Of a stretch of 33,440 nucleotides of DNA, positions 1-6,550 are shown piece by piece. Within the stretch, counting starts at the first letter, position 1, and every line of letters begins with the position of its first letter. The position numbers and the translations under genes are program-made. The notes beneath the pieces were generated by a model. It ran no database searches. It saw only the letters and a program-made list of their open reading frames with translations, and was not told the origin of the DNA. The DNA comes from an uncultured Clostridia bacterium (GTDB taxonomy: Bacteria > Bacillota_I > Bacilli_A > RF39 > UBA660): assembly GCA_946619755.1 (NCBI GenBank), contig CAMOMI010000001.1:1-33440 (forward strand), given 5' to 3'.

Positions 1-221
1 AATAAATCATCATCAAACTTAATATTATCTGTTGAATTATTAATTATTTCAGTAACATATTTTCTAGTCTTTGCTTCAGCAATTGGCATAATAGTATCAT
101 TAAATTTCTTTGAAAAAAAATTGATAATTAATAATGCCATAATAAAAGCTAATATAATAAAAATTATTTCTCTTGATATATGACTACTAATTGTCTTTTT
201 TTTATATTGTCTAAGTCTCAT
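1..221 (-). CDS. yunB: Sporulation protein YunB-like, C-terminus cut by window edge
   Basis: An open frame starts at the ATG at 221 and runs off the left edge, giving 73 residues without a stop. It begins with a basic stretch (MRLRQYKKK), then a hydrophobic helix at about residues 19-37. After that comes a segment of the form IMPIAEAKTRKYVTEIIN. A short basic N-terminus, one membrane helix and a P-x-AE-x-KT...II-N segment are what I recall for YunB, a mother-cell protein needed for normal spore formation in Bacillus. No good Shine-Dalgarno lies at normal distance. The frame follows a terminator at 258-283, so it appears to be its own transcription unit. Only the N-terminus is visible, so the name is a family-level guess; another single-pass membrane protein is possible. 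Confidence 0.55.
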   Translation of the reverse strand, partial: MRLRQYKKKTISSHISREIIFIILAFIMALLIINFFSKKFNDTIMPIAEAKTRKYVTEIINNSTDNIKFDDDL

Positions 222-257
222 ATTTAAATATATGAAAAGAAACCTTATTTAATTATC

Positions 258-283
258 AAAAAAAGAACAAAATATTGTTCTTT
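258..283 (-). terminator. Intrinsic terminator after the yebC unit
   Basis: On the minus strand AAAGAACAA pairs perfectly with TTGTTCTTT across a TATT loop, and a run of T follows. The hairpin begins at the stop codon of the 64-residue gene, so it ends the yebC transcription unit. Confidence 0.85.
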
Positions 284-476
284 ATTCACTATAAATTGAT
301 ACTTGATCATATTCTTGATTGACATATTCAATCAATTTTTTAATTGTCTCCGCATTAGGATTTGTATATTCTTCTAAAGAAATTCCTGATTTAGCGAAAT
401 CATCCTCATTAAATTCACCAATTTCCCCAACAATTAAATCTCTTTCTTTTCTATATTCTTCTAAACTTTTATCCAT
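282..476 (-). CDS. Small acidic protein of unknown function (64 aa)
   Basis: The protein is 64 residues long, acidic and apparently soluble, with two likely helices around residues 1-20 and 40-58. It has no Cys, no signal peptide and no membrane segment. I do not recognise the family. The gene looks real: an AGGAGT ribosome binding site sits 5 bases before the ATG and shares bases with the yebC stop codon (TAGGAGT), which indicates translational coupling to yebC. A strong terminator follows directly. The coupling to yebC, a translation-related regulator, is the only functional hint. Confidence 0.6.
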   Translation of the reverse strand: MDKSLEEYRKERDLIVGEIGEFNEDDFAKSGISLEEYTNPNAETIKKLIEYVNQEYDQVSIYSE

Positions 477-484
477 AAATACTC

Positions 485-1204
485 CTAAATATCTAAATTA
501 TGATATACATTTTGTACATCATCAATATCTTCAAGGGCTTCAATCAATGTCATTACTTTCTCTGTGCCATCATCATCTAAACTAATATAATTATCTGGTA
601 CAAAAGTAACTTCTGACATTAAATACTTGTCATATCCAAGTTTATCAAGTTCATCTTTAATCATTAAAAACTTATCAGGTTCTGTATAAATAGTAATTTC
701 ATCTTCTTCAATTTCCATATCTAAAATATCAAGTCCTAAAATATCATTCATTACTTTTTCCTCATCATATGCATTTTCTAAAACAATTAATCCTTTACGT
801 TTAAACATATAACTAACAGAACCATCCGTACCTAAATTACCATTTCTTTTAGATAACGTACTTCTTACAAAACCAGCAGTTCTATTTTTATTATCTGTCA
901 AACAATCAATCATGATAGCTATACCTTGAGGACCATATCCCTCATATCTTACTGATTCATAATCTTCAGAAGCTCCTTTACTAGCAGCTTTGGCAATTGC
1001 CGATTCAATATTAGCTTTAGGCATATTTTCAGCTTTAGCTTTTTCTACTACCATTCTAAGAGCAGCATTATTAGCTGGATCACTATCACCTGATTTTGCA
1101 GCTACATAAAGTTCCTTAGCAAGTTTTTGAAACACCTTACTTCTAGCCGCATCTATTGCTCCCTTTTTTCTCTTAATTGTTGACCATTTACTATGTCCTG
1201 ACAT
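485..1204 (-). CDS. yebC: YebC/PmpR family (TACO1-like) regulatory protein
   Basis: The protein is 239 residues, the usual YebC length. It opens with the family hallmark MSGHSKWSTIKRKKGA and later shows YEGYGPQGIAIMIDCLTDN-type and RxxLSKRNGNLGTDGSVSYMF-type segments, all characteristic of YebC. Members act as DNA-binding regulators or, as more recently shown for some, as translation factors that relieve ribosome stalling; the sequence does not decide which. I chose the ATG at 1204 because AGAGGTG lies 6 bases before it. The in-frame GTG at 1213 is part of that ribosome binding site. The gene follows the 149-residue gene after about 60 bases that include a weak AT-rich hairpin (AACATTA/TAATGTT), and is coupled to the 64-residue gene downstream. 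Confidence 0.95.
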   Translation of the reverse strand: MSGHSKWSTIKRKKGAIDAARSKVFQKLAKELYVAAKSGDSDPANNAALRMVVEKAKAENMPKANIESAIAKAASKGASEDYESVRYEGYGPQGIAIMIDCLTDNKNRTAGFVRSTLSKRNGNLGTDGSVSYMFKRKGLIVLENAYDEEKVMNDILGLDILDMEIEEDEITIYTEPDKFLMIKDELDKLGYDKYLMSEVTFVPDNYISLDDDGTEKVMTLIEALEDIDDVQNVYHNLDI

Positions 1205-1265
1205 TTTATTCACCTCTTACATTTATAATCTTAACATAAAACATTACATTTTAAAAGCATTAATG

Positions 1266-1715
1266 TTACCTATTTTTTAATTTCTTAGTCTTAATTTTTT
1301 CTTTTTTAGCAGTTTCTTTAACATATTTTCTAACTGCCAAAGAAAAAATAACATCTGTAATAGGAATATCATTTTCCTTTAAATCATTTAATATAAATTT
1401 TTTTTCATCATCCGTAACTATTCTATCATTAAACTGAAAATGAATTTTAAGAATAACATCTTCATTTCTCGTACCATAGATATATGCATATTTATTTAAG
1501 AAAGTATCAATTGTGTTATATTCTTTTGTATTAATTAAACCATTGCGGTAAAAATTATATAGCTTTAATCCATTTTTTCGCATATCAGAGCCTACTAAAA
1601 GATAATAATCTAAAATATTAAATTTCCTTACTTTATCATCTTCTTTAACCCCCACATTTATCTCTCTAGCAACTTTTTTTAACTTCAATGTTATTTCTTT
1701 AATTAAATCTTCCAT
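1266..1715 (-). CDS. Hypothetical protein (149 aa), basic tail
   Basis: I do not recognise this protein. It is 149 residues, soluble and rich in Lys, Asp and Asn, with no Cys, signal peptide or membrane helix. The last 20 residues are strongly basic (KETAKKEKIKTKKLKNR), which could contact nucleic acid or acidic surfaces. A good ribosome binding site (GGAGG, 7 bases before the ATG) and a promoter at 1766-1795 support it as a gene. It sits between the Tad-like locus and yebC and is probably transcribed with yebC, not with the Tad genes. Confidence 0.7.
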   Translation of the reverse strand: MEDLIKEITLKLKKVAREINVGVKEDDKVRKFNILDYYLLVGSDMRKNGLKLYNFYRNGLINTKEYNTIDTFLNKYAYIYGTRNEDVILKIHFQFNDRIVTDDEKKFILNDLKENDIPITDVIFSLAVRKYVKETAKKEKIKTKKLKNR

Positions 1716-1765
1716 TTCAAAACCTCCTAAATAAAAAAATAAGTAATAACACTTATAACAAACAA

Positions 1766-1795
1766 ATTATAACATATTAAATACTTATTTTTCAA
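1766..1795 (-). promoter_or_regulatory. Sigma-A-type promoter for the 149-aa gene and yebC unit
   Basis: On the minus strand a -35 TTGAAA (1795-1790) and a -10 TATAAT (1771-1766) are separated by 18 bases, and TGT before the -10 makes it extended. The flanks AAATAAGTA and TACTTATTT are complementary and enclose the -10, so the same stretch might also form a weak hairpin at the end of the Tad-like transcript. Confidence 0.65.
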
Positions 1796-1798
1796 TAT

Positions 1799-2497
1799 TT
1801 ATCCTAAATAATCTAATATAATTGGACCTAAAATTAACAATAAAAGTAATGGAACAAAGAAAAATACTGATATAACACTAATAAGTACAGGCACTTTACT
1901 TATTCTACCCTTTACTTCCATTTTTCTTTTTTCCCTTAAGAAATCTATTTGATTATATAAATTCTCTATAATACTATTACCATATAAATTAGATTCTGTT
2001 AACGATAAGATAATGTTATTAATCGTATCACTTGGTATTCTCTCCTGCATATCATTAAGTGCCTCATTTAAACTTTTACCAAAACTAACTTCTCTAACCG
2101 TTTCTCTAAATTCATTCGATAATATTCCTGATACATTTGAAGTAGTTACCTCGATTGCTTCAACTAAATTTCTACCAGTTTCAAGTGACAAAGTCAACAC
2201 TTCAAAAAAATGCATAGCTTCACTTTCTAATTTAATAGTTCTCTTACTTAATTTTCCATCTAAAGATATCATATTGAATAAAAAATAATAAATAATTGTA
2301 AATATTGGTGCTAATATATATCCATAATGAAATAAATACAACACCAAAAAGAACAATATAACTGAACTACCCAATCTAGATATCATTAAATCATAAACAT
2401 CTATTTTATTACCTGTACCTAATAATTTAATCTTTGCTATTTGCTTATTAATATATTTTTCACTATATAGTTTTCTTACAAATTCTTCTTTATTCAT
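1799..2497 (-). CDS. tadC: Type II secretion F-domain protein, TadC-like
   Basis: The protein is 232 residues and fits TadC, the second inner-membrane platform protein of Tad pilus systems. A basic cytoplasmic N-terminus is followed by two hydrophobic helices around residues 44-75. A helical T2SSF-type domain follows, including AMHFFEVLTLSLETGRNL and later SFGKSLNEAL. A C-terminal hydrophobic stretch (about 200-228) contains a proline-broken pair of helices. The ATG overlaps the stop of the TadB-like gene (TAATG), so the two are translationally coupled. It is the last gene of the Tad-like run. TadC is expected to work with TadB as the platform on which the CpaF ATPase acts. Confidence 0.85.
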   Translation of the reverse strand: MNKEEFVRKLYSEKYINKQIAKIKLLGTGNKIDVYDLMISRLGSSVILFFLVLYLFHYGYILAPIFTIIYYFLFNMISLDGKLSKRTIKLESEAMHFFEVLTLSLETGRNLVEAIEVTTSNVSGILSNEFRETVREVSFGKSLNEALNDMQERIPSDTINNIILSLTESNLYGNSIIENLYNQIDFLREKRKMEVKGRISKVPVLISVISVFFFVPLLLLLILGPIILDYLG

Positions 2498-3489
2498 TAG
2501 TACTCAACCCTCACTATCTTATCTAGTAAGTATGCGTATATTATAAACATAACAAGAATTACAAATAACAAGAAATATCCTAATGGACTAGCAAAGAATG
2601 GACTAAAATAATCTGGATTTAATAAATATATAATTAACACAAAGAAGATTGGAACCACAAGTAATATTCGCGTCACTAATTTGGAAACAGTCGTTGAGTT
2701 CTTTAATTCTTCTTTTAATTTTTTCTTATCGAATAATGTTTTCTCAATTGAATCAAAAACCGCTACTATATTACCACCCGTTCTATTTAAAATTGTTAAT
2801 GATGATGATAAATACTCTGCTTCTTCAATATTAACACGTTTAGAAAATCTATCAAAAACAGTATCAACTGACAAACCATATTTCATCTCTTCATATATCT
2901 TTTGAAACTCATATCCAATAGGTTTTGGTAATTTCTTACTAGCAATCTCAACTGCCTGAATCGTTGACTTTCCAGATTTAAAAGCATTATTCATAATAAT
3001 AATAGCTCTTAACATATCATTTTCTATCTTTTTCTTATTAATTTTATTGGCAATAATTAAATAAATATCTAAAAGATAAAACCCTATTATTAAACTAAAC
3101 ACAATTTGAAGTGTCGTAACCATTTTACCCTGTATAGCCATAGCAGCAATTGTTAATATAACAAATAAAATACCAATTACTAACTTATGTGTAATATAAT
3201 CTTCTGCCCTATATTCACTACCAACAGAATACTTATCATATATTTTAGTTAAAGTAGGAAAGATTTTTCTAATTTTTTTTCTCTGCTTCTTAACAAACTT
3301 AATATATCTATTCCATATTCTATCAACCAAAGCTAATCCTTCAGTATTTTTACTTCTTCTAACACAATATTTAGCCACTCTTTTTTCTAATTTAAAGGCA
3401 TTATTTAATCTAACAAAGAAAGTGATAATTACGCAAAAAGCAAGCACTAATAATACCTGTACTGTCACTATTAAAACTTCTTTGTTCAT
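2497..3489 (-). CDS. tadB: Type II secretion F-domain protein, TadB-like
   Basis: The protein is 330 residues. It has an N-terminal membrane helix (about 6-26), a basic cytoplasmic stretch, a helix pair at about 105-150, a T2SSF domain (AIIIMNNAFKSGKSTIQAVE region and a YGLSVDTVFDRF segment) and two C-terminal helices. This is the TadB layout. TadB and TadC form the membrane platform for pilus assembly. The ATG at 3489 is preferred because AGAGAGGTG lies just before it; the GTG at 3498 is within that site. It follows a 48-residue membrane protein and overlaps the TadC-like gene by one base. Confidence 0.87.
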   Translation of the reverse strand: MNKEVLIVTVQVLLVLAFCVIITFFVRLNNAFKLEKRVAKYCVRRSKNTEGLALVDRIWNRYIKFVKKQRKKIRKIFPTLTKIYDKYSVGSEYRAEDYITHKLVIGILFVILTIAAMAIQGKMVTTLQIVFSLIIGFYLLDIYLIIANKINKKKIENDMLRAIIIMNNAFKSGKSTIQAVEIASKKLPKPIGYEFQKIYEEMKYGLSVDTVFDRFSKRVNIEEAEYLSSSLTILNRTGGNIVAVFDSIEKTLFDKKKLKEELKNSTTVSKLVTRILLVVPIFFVLIIYLLNPDYFSPFFASPLGYFLLFVILVMFIIYAYLLDKIVRVEY

Positions 3490-3509
3490 AATTATCACCT
3501 CTCTTTATT

Positions 3510-3656
3510 CTAATCTAATCTTGTACTAGTATCAATTGGTATATCTCCAGTATTAATATCTTTTCTAACAATATATTTTGCTGTCAAAAAAGATGCAATA
3601 CAAATAATAATTAATATTGATACATAACTAACATCTTTCCAGTTTATTTTTTTCAT
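3510..3656 (-). CDS. 48-residue single-pass membrane protein in the Tad-like locus
   Basis: This short frame lies between the CpaF and TadB genes. It encodes 48 residues: MKKINWKDVSYVSI, then a hydrophobic helix to about residue 26, then RKDINTGDIPIDTSTRLD. GGTGAG lies 5 bases before the ATG, and the ATG follows the CpaF stop by one base, so the frame is packed like its neighbours. It has no Flp pilin motif (G-x4-E-[FY]). The tail RKDINTGDIPID resembles the first strand of the SAF domain of CpaB/RcpC (form A-x-RDIPAG-x-x-I), so it could be a CpaB-like anchor reduced to a stub. That resemblance rests on about 12 residues and is weak. Confidence 0.7.
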   Translation of the reverse strand: MKKINWKDVSYVSILIIICIASFLTAKYIVRKDINTGDIPIDTSTRLD

Positions 3657-3657
3657 A

Positions 3658-4983
3658 TTACTCACCAAAAATATCCCTAAGAACTATTCCTTTTCTCTTC
3701 ATTCTGTCATATACTTTTGGTATATATTTGTATTTAATAAACTCTCCTCTTACTTCACCATGCTCTGATAAGCCATTTTCTTTAAAAGCAAATATTTCTT
3801 TTAATTTAACCTTATCATCTTTAAGACCAATTACTTCAGATATAGAACTTACTTTACGTTTACCATCTGATAATCTATCTATTTGAATTACAATATCAAT
3901 AGCCTTTTCAATATATTTATCAATAGCACTAACAGGCAGTTCCATATCATTCATAAGCATCATAGTTTCTAATCTATTAATAGCATCTTCAGGACTATTT
4001 GAATGCAACGTTGTAATTGAACCCTCATGACCTGTATTCATAGCTTGTAACATATCAAATGCTTCTTTGCCACGAACTTCACCAACAATAATTCGATCAG
4101 GACGCATTCTAAGCGAATTTCTTACTAAGTCTCTAACTGTAATTTCACCTTCACCCTCATAATTAACCATTCTTGTTTCTAGTGAAATAACATGCGATTG
4201 ATGTAATTTAAGTTCAGCGGCATCTTCAATAGTAATAATACGTTCCTCATCACTTATAAATCCGCTTAAGATATTAAGTAATGTTGTCTTACCAGTACCA
4301 GTACCACCAGAAATAATAATATTAAGTTTAGCTTCGACACACGCCTGTAAAAACTCCGCCATATGAGTAGTCATTGTTCCCATTCTAAGTAAATCATCAA
4401 TACTTTCCATTCTCTTTGAAAACTTTCTAATCGTCACAACTGGACCAGTCAATGATAATGGCGGAATAATTGCATTAAGTCTAGAGCCATCTCTAAGTCT
4501 TGCATCAACCATTGGATTAACTGCATCGATTGTTCTTCCCAAAGGTTGAACAATTCTTTGAACTGTTCTCACTATATGATTATCATTAATAAATGATACT
4601 GACTCATCTTTAACTAATTTTCCATCTATTTCAACATATATATCATTAATTCCATTAACCATTATTTCAGTTACTGAATCATTATTAAGTAAATCAGTTA
4701 ATGGTCCATATCCATTTATTTCATTCTGAATTAAGTTAAAAATATGACTTCTTTGAGTTGAATTCAAATCATAATCCTCAAGTGTTAAATCAATTTCATC
4801 ATTAATATATTGTTCTAACGAAACATTACTAGGTATCTTATTATTAATTAAATTCTGAACAATTTTAGTTCTAAGTAAATCAAGTTTGGCTTTATCAGGA
4901 AATACTTGATAATCTTTAACATCGACTTGTTCAACTATCTTTTTATGAACATTAAATTCATCTAACATTGAACTCTTACTCAT
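3658..4983 (-). CDS. cpaF: CpaF/TadA family secretion ATPase
   Basis: The protein is 441 residues, full length for CpaF/TadA, the ATPase that powers Tad-type pilus assembly or secretion from the cytoplasmic face. An N-terminal domain (about 1-110) precedes a PAS-like/N2 domain containing GPLTDLLNNDSVTEIMVNG. The Walker A GGTGTGKTT lies at about 225-233, a Walker B-type RIIVGEVRG around 295, the Asp-box region ITIEDAAELKL and the His-box TTLHSNSPEDA follow. All catalytic motifs look intact. The ATG at 4983 is chosen because AGGAGGGGG precedes it; it overlaps the end of the CpaE-like gene by 8 bases. Its partners are TadB and TadC downstream. Confidence 0.95.
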   Translation of the reverse strand: MSKSSMLDEFNVHKKIVEQVDVKDYQVFPDKAKLDLLRTKIVQNLINNKIPSNVSLEQYINDEIDLTLEDYDLNSTQRSHIFNLIQNEINGYGPLTDLLNNDSVTEIMVNGINDIYVEIDGKLVKDESVSFINDNHIVRTVQRIVQPLGRTIDAVNPMVDARLRDGSRLNAIIPPLSLTGPVVTIRKFSKRMESIDDLLRMGTMTTHMAEFLQACVEAKLNIIISGGTGTGKTTLLNILSGFISDEERIITIEDAAELKLHQSHVISLETRMVNYEGEGEITVRDLVRNSLRMRPDRIIVGEVRGKEAFDMLQAMNTGHEGSITTLHSNSPEDAINRLETMMLMNDMELPVSAIDKYIEKAIDIVIQIDRLSDGKRKVSSISEVIGLKDDKVKLKEIFAFKENGLSEHGEVRGEFIKYKYIPKVYDRMKRKGIVLRDIFGE

Positions 4984-5752
4984 CACTATCCCCCTCCTTA
5001 ACATCAGCTATTAAAGAAAGAGCTAATTTATTCATATTTCTTATATCACTATTATAAAACTTTGATATATGTTTATTTAATGTAAGTATTTCACCATTCA
5101 AAACATATTTATCAATATTCTTAATATAAAAGTTTTTTGATATTGTATAATCGACATTACCCTTAATCATATTTCTAATATCAAATAAACTAATATAATC
5201 TCTTCCAGTATCTCTAGAATTATTAAGTACAATCTTATAATTTGTTTTTTCCATTTCATTAAAAATACTAATTAAACTCTTCATATTTTTAATATCAACC
5301 AAATCATTTGTAATAACAAAGACACTATTATATGATGCATCAATAGCTACCAACGAAACTTCATCAAGTGAATGCATCGTATCAATTAAAATAACATCAT
5401 ACTCTCTTTTAGCAATATCAAATATTTTATCAAGATATTTACTTTCAATCTTAGATACATCCCTCGGATCCTTAGGACTAGCTAATACATCTATACCATT
5501 ATTATATTTGCATACATAATCTTTAAGTTCAATTTGCTTATTATTACTAAGTGCATCTACCAACATATAAATATCTCTCTTAACATTGACATTTAAACAA
5601 GTAGCTATTCCACCAGCAAATAAATCTAGGTCAATAATTAATACTTTCTTTTTATCTAGAAAATATAAACCGGCTAAATTAATAGTAAGTGTTGTCTTAC
5701 CAACCCCACCTTTAACTGATGAAATTGTAATAATTTTCCCTTGATTATTCAT
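4976..5752 (-). CDS. cpaE: CpaE-like ParA/MinD-family ATPase of the Tad locus
   Basis: The protein is 258 residues with the deviant Walker A motif KGGVGKTT at about residues 14-21, a Walker A-prime VLLIDLD-like segment near 38-44 and a switch segment DVILIDTMHSLDE near 120. These mark the ParA/MinD family. Its place between TadE-like and CpaF genes fits CpaE/TadZ, which positions Tad machines at the membrane or pole. It lacks the N-terminal receiver-like domain of proteobacterial CpaE, so it is the short form. A good ribosome binding site (AAAGGGT) precedes the ATG. A different MinD-type localisation role is possible but the context favours Tad. Confidence 0.85.
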   Translation of the reverse strand: MNNQGKIITISSVKGGVGKTTLTINLAGLYFLDKKKVLIIDLDLFAGGIATCLNVNVKRDIYMLVDALSNNKQIELKDYVCKYNNGIDVLASPKDPRDVSKIESKYLDKIFDIAKREYDVILIDTMHSLDEVSLVAIDASYNSVFVITNDLVDIKNMKSLISIFNEMEKTNYKIVLNNSRDTGRDYISLFDIRNMIKGNVDYTISKNFYIKNIDKYVLNGEILTLNKHISKFYNSDIRNMNKLALSLIADVKEGDSDE

Positions 5753-5766
5753 ATTAACTACCCTTT

Positions 5767-6147
5767 CTATTTTTTCTTAATAATCTTTTTTTCATCTTGA
5801 ATATATCCAACTAAATTAGATTTAGCATTAAATGCATTTATCTTTTTAATAAGTGATAACTTATTTGTTATTCTATCTTCAAGTAAAATATTAATTTCAT
5901 TATTTTCAATCAAAATCTGAATATTATCAATATCTTCTTTATTTTTAACAATTATATCATTAAGTTTTTCTTCTAAATTATTATCATCTAATTTGTCAAG
6001 TCCATAATTTATAGCTATATAATTAATATTATCTAACTCATTTTTTAGCAAAACCATATTACCAATATCATAAACTGTAAAAAGAATTAATAAAATAATT
6101 GGTAATATTAAAACAAAAGTAACTAAACTTTGACCTTTATTATTCAT
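5767..6147 (-). CDS. TadE-like pseudopilin (second copy)
   Basis: The protein is 126 residues. The N-terminus MNNKGQSLVTFVLILP followed by a membrane helix to about 29 is the TadE signature (K/R-G-Q-x-L-V-x-F, hydrophobic run). The predicted extracytoplasmic part is Asp/Asn/Glu-rich with no Cys, and the tail is basic. The conserved Glu of the TadE motif (LVEF) is Thr here (LVTF), which may matter because prepilin-type processing usually depends on that Glu. It overlaps the first TadE gene by 8 bases and has AGGAGG before its ATG. It is likely a minor pilin-like component of the Tad machine. Confidence 0.8.
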   Translation of the reverse strand: MNNKGQSLVTFVLILPIILLILFTVYDIGNMVLLKNELDNINYIAINYGLDKLDDNNLEEKLNDIIVKNKEDIDNIQILIENNEINILLEDRITNKLSLIKKINAFNAKSNLVGYIQDEKKIIKKK

Positions 6148-6472
6148 TAGGAATATACCTCCTGACAGTTATCTTATATGGATTACCAAATAATCTATTA
6201 AAGCCAGGTGTCATTAACTTAACATTTCTATTTATTGTAATTATCGTATATTTATCTTCAGTGCTAAATGTAATATCTAAATTAGAATATATTGTATTAA
6301 TATCATCAACTGTACTACCTGAAGTATATAAAGAAACAATATCAGCACTATCATTTTCAAGTGCATTCTTTTTATTAAAGATATTTCCAATATCATAGAT
6401 AGCAAACATTAGGAAAAGAAATACTGGTAATATTAATACAAACTCTACTAAAGCTTGACCACGTTTATTCAT
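6140..6472 (-). CDS. tadE: TadE-like pseudopilin (first copy)
   Basis: The protein is 110 residues and starts MNKRGQALVEFVLILPVF, a textbook TadE N-terminus with the conserved Glu, followed by a membrane helix to about residue 29 and an extracytoplasmic domain with predicted strands (TFSTEDKYTIITINRNVKL). TadE proteins are pseudopilins processed by a prepilin peptidase; no such peptidase gene is in the window. AGGAGG lies 6 bases before the ATG. This is the first gene of the Tad-like run and follows its own promoter at 6502-6510. Confidence 0.87.
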   Translation of the reverse strand: MNKRGQALVEFVLILPVFLFLMFAIYDIGNIFNKKNALENDSADIVSLYTSGSTVDDINTIYSNLDITFSTEDKYTIITINRNVKLMTPGFNRLFGNPYKITVRRYIPNE

Positions 6473-6501
6473 TTTTACCTCCTAATACCTCTATCATAAC
6501 A

Positions 6502-6510
6502 ATTATATCA
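6502..6510 (-). promoter_or_regulatory. Extended -10 promoter for the Tad-like operon
   Basis: TGATATAAT on the minus strand is a perfect extended -10 (TGnTATAAT) about 30 bases before the first TadE start. The -35 region falls in the T-tract of the upstream terminator and has no good hexamer, which an extended -10 can tolerate. It implies that the Tad-like genes are expressed apart from the surface protein upstream. Confidence 0.65.
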
Positions 6511-6517
6511 TTTCAAT

Positions 6518-6548
6518 AAAAAAAAAGAAAGATTAATCTTTCTTTTTT
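6518..6548 (-). terminator. Intrinsic terminator after the 761-aa surface protein
   Basis: GAAAGA and TCTTTC pair across TTAA, extended by A/T pairs and followed by about nine T on the minus strand. It starts a few bases after the stop codon of the surface protein gene. Confidence 0.8.
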
Positions 6549-6550
6549 AT

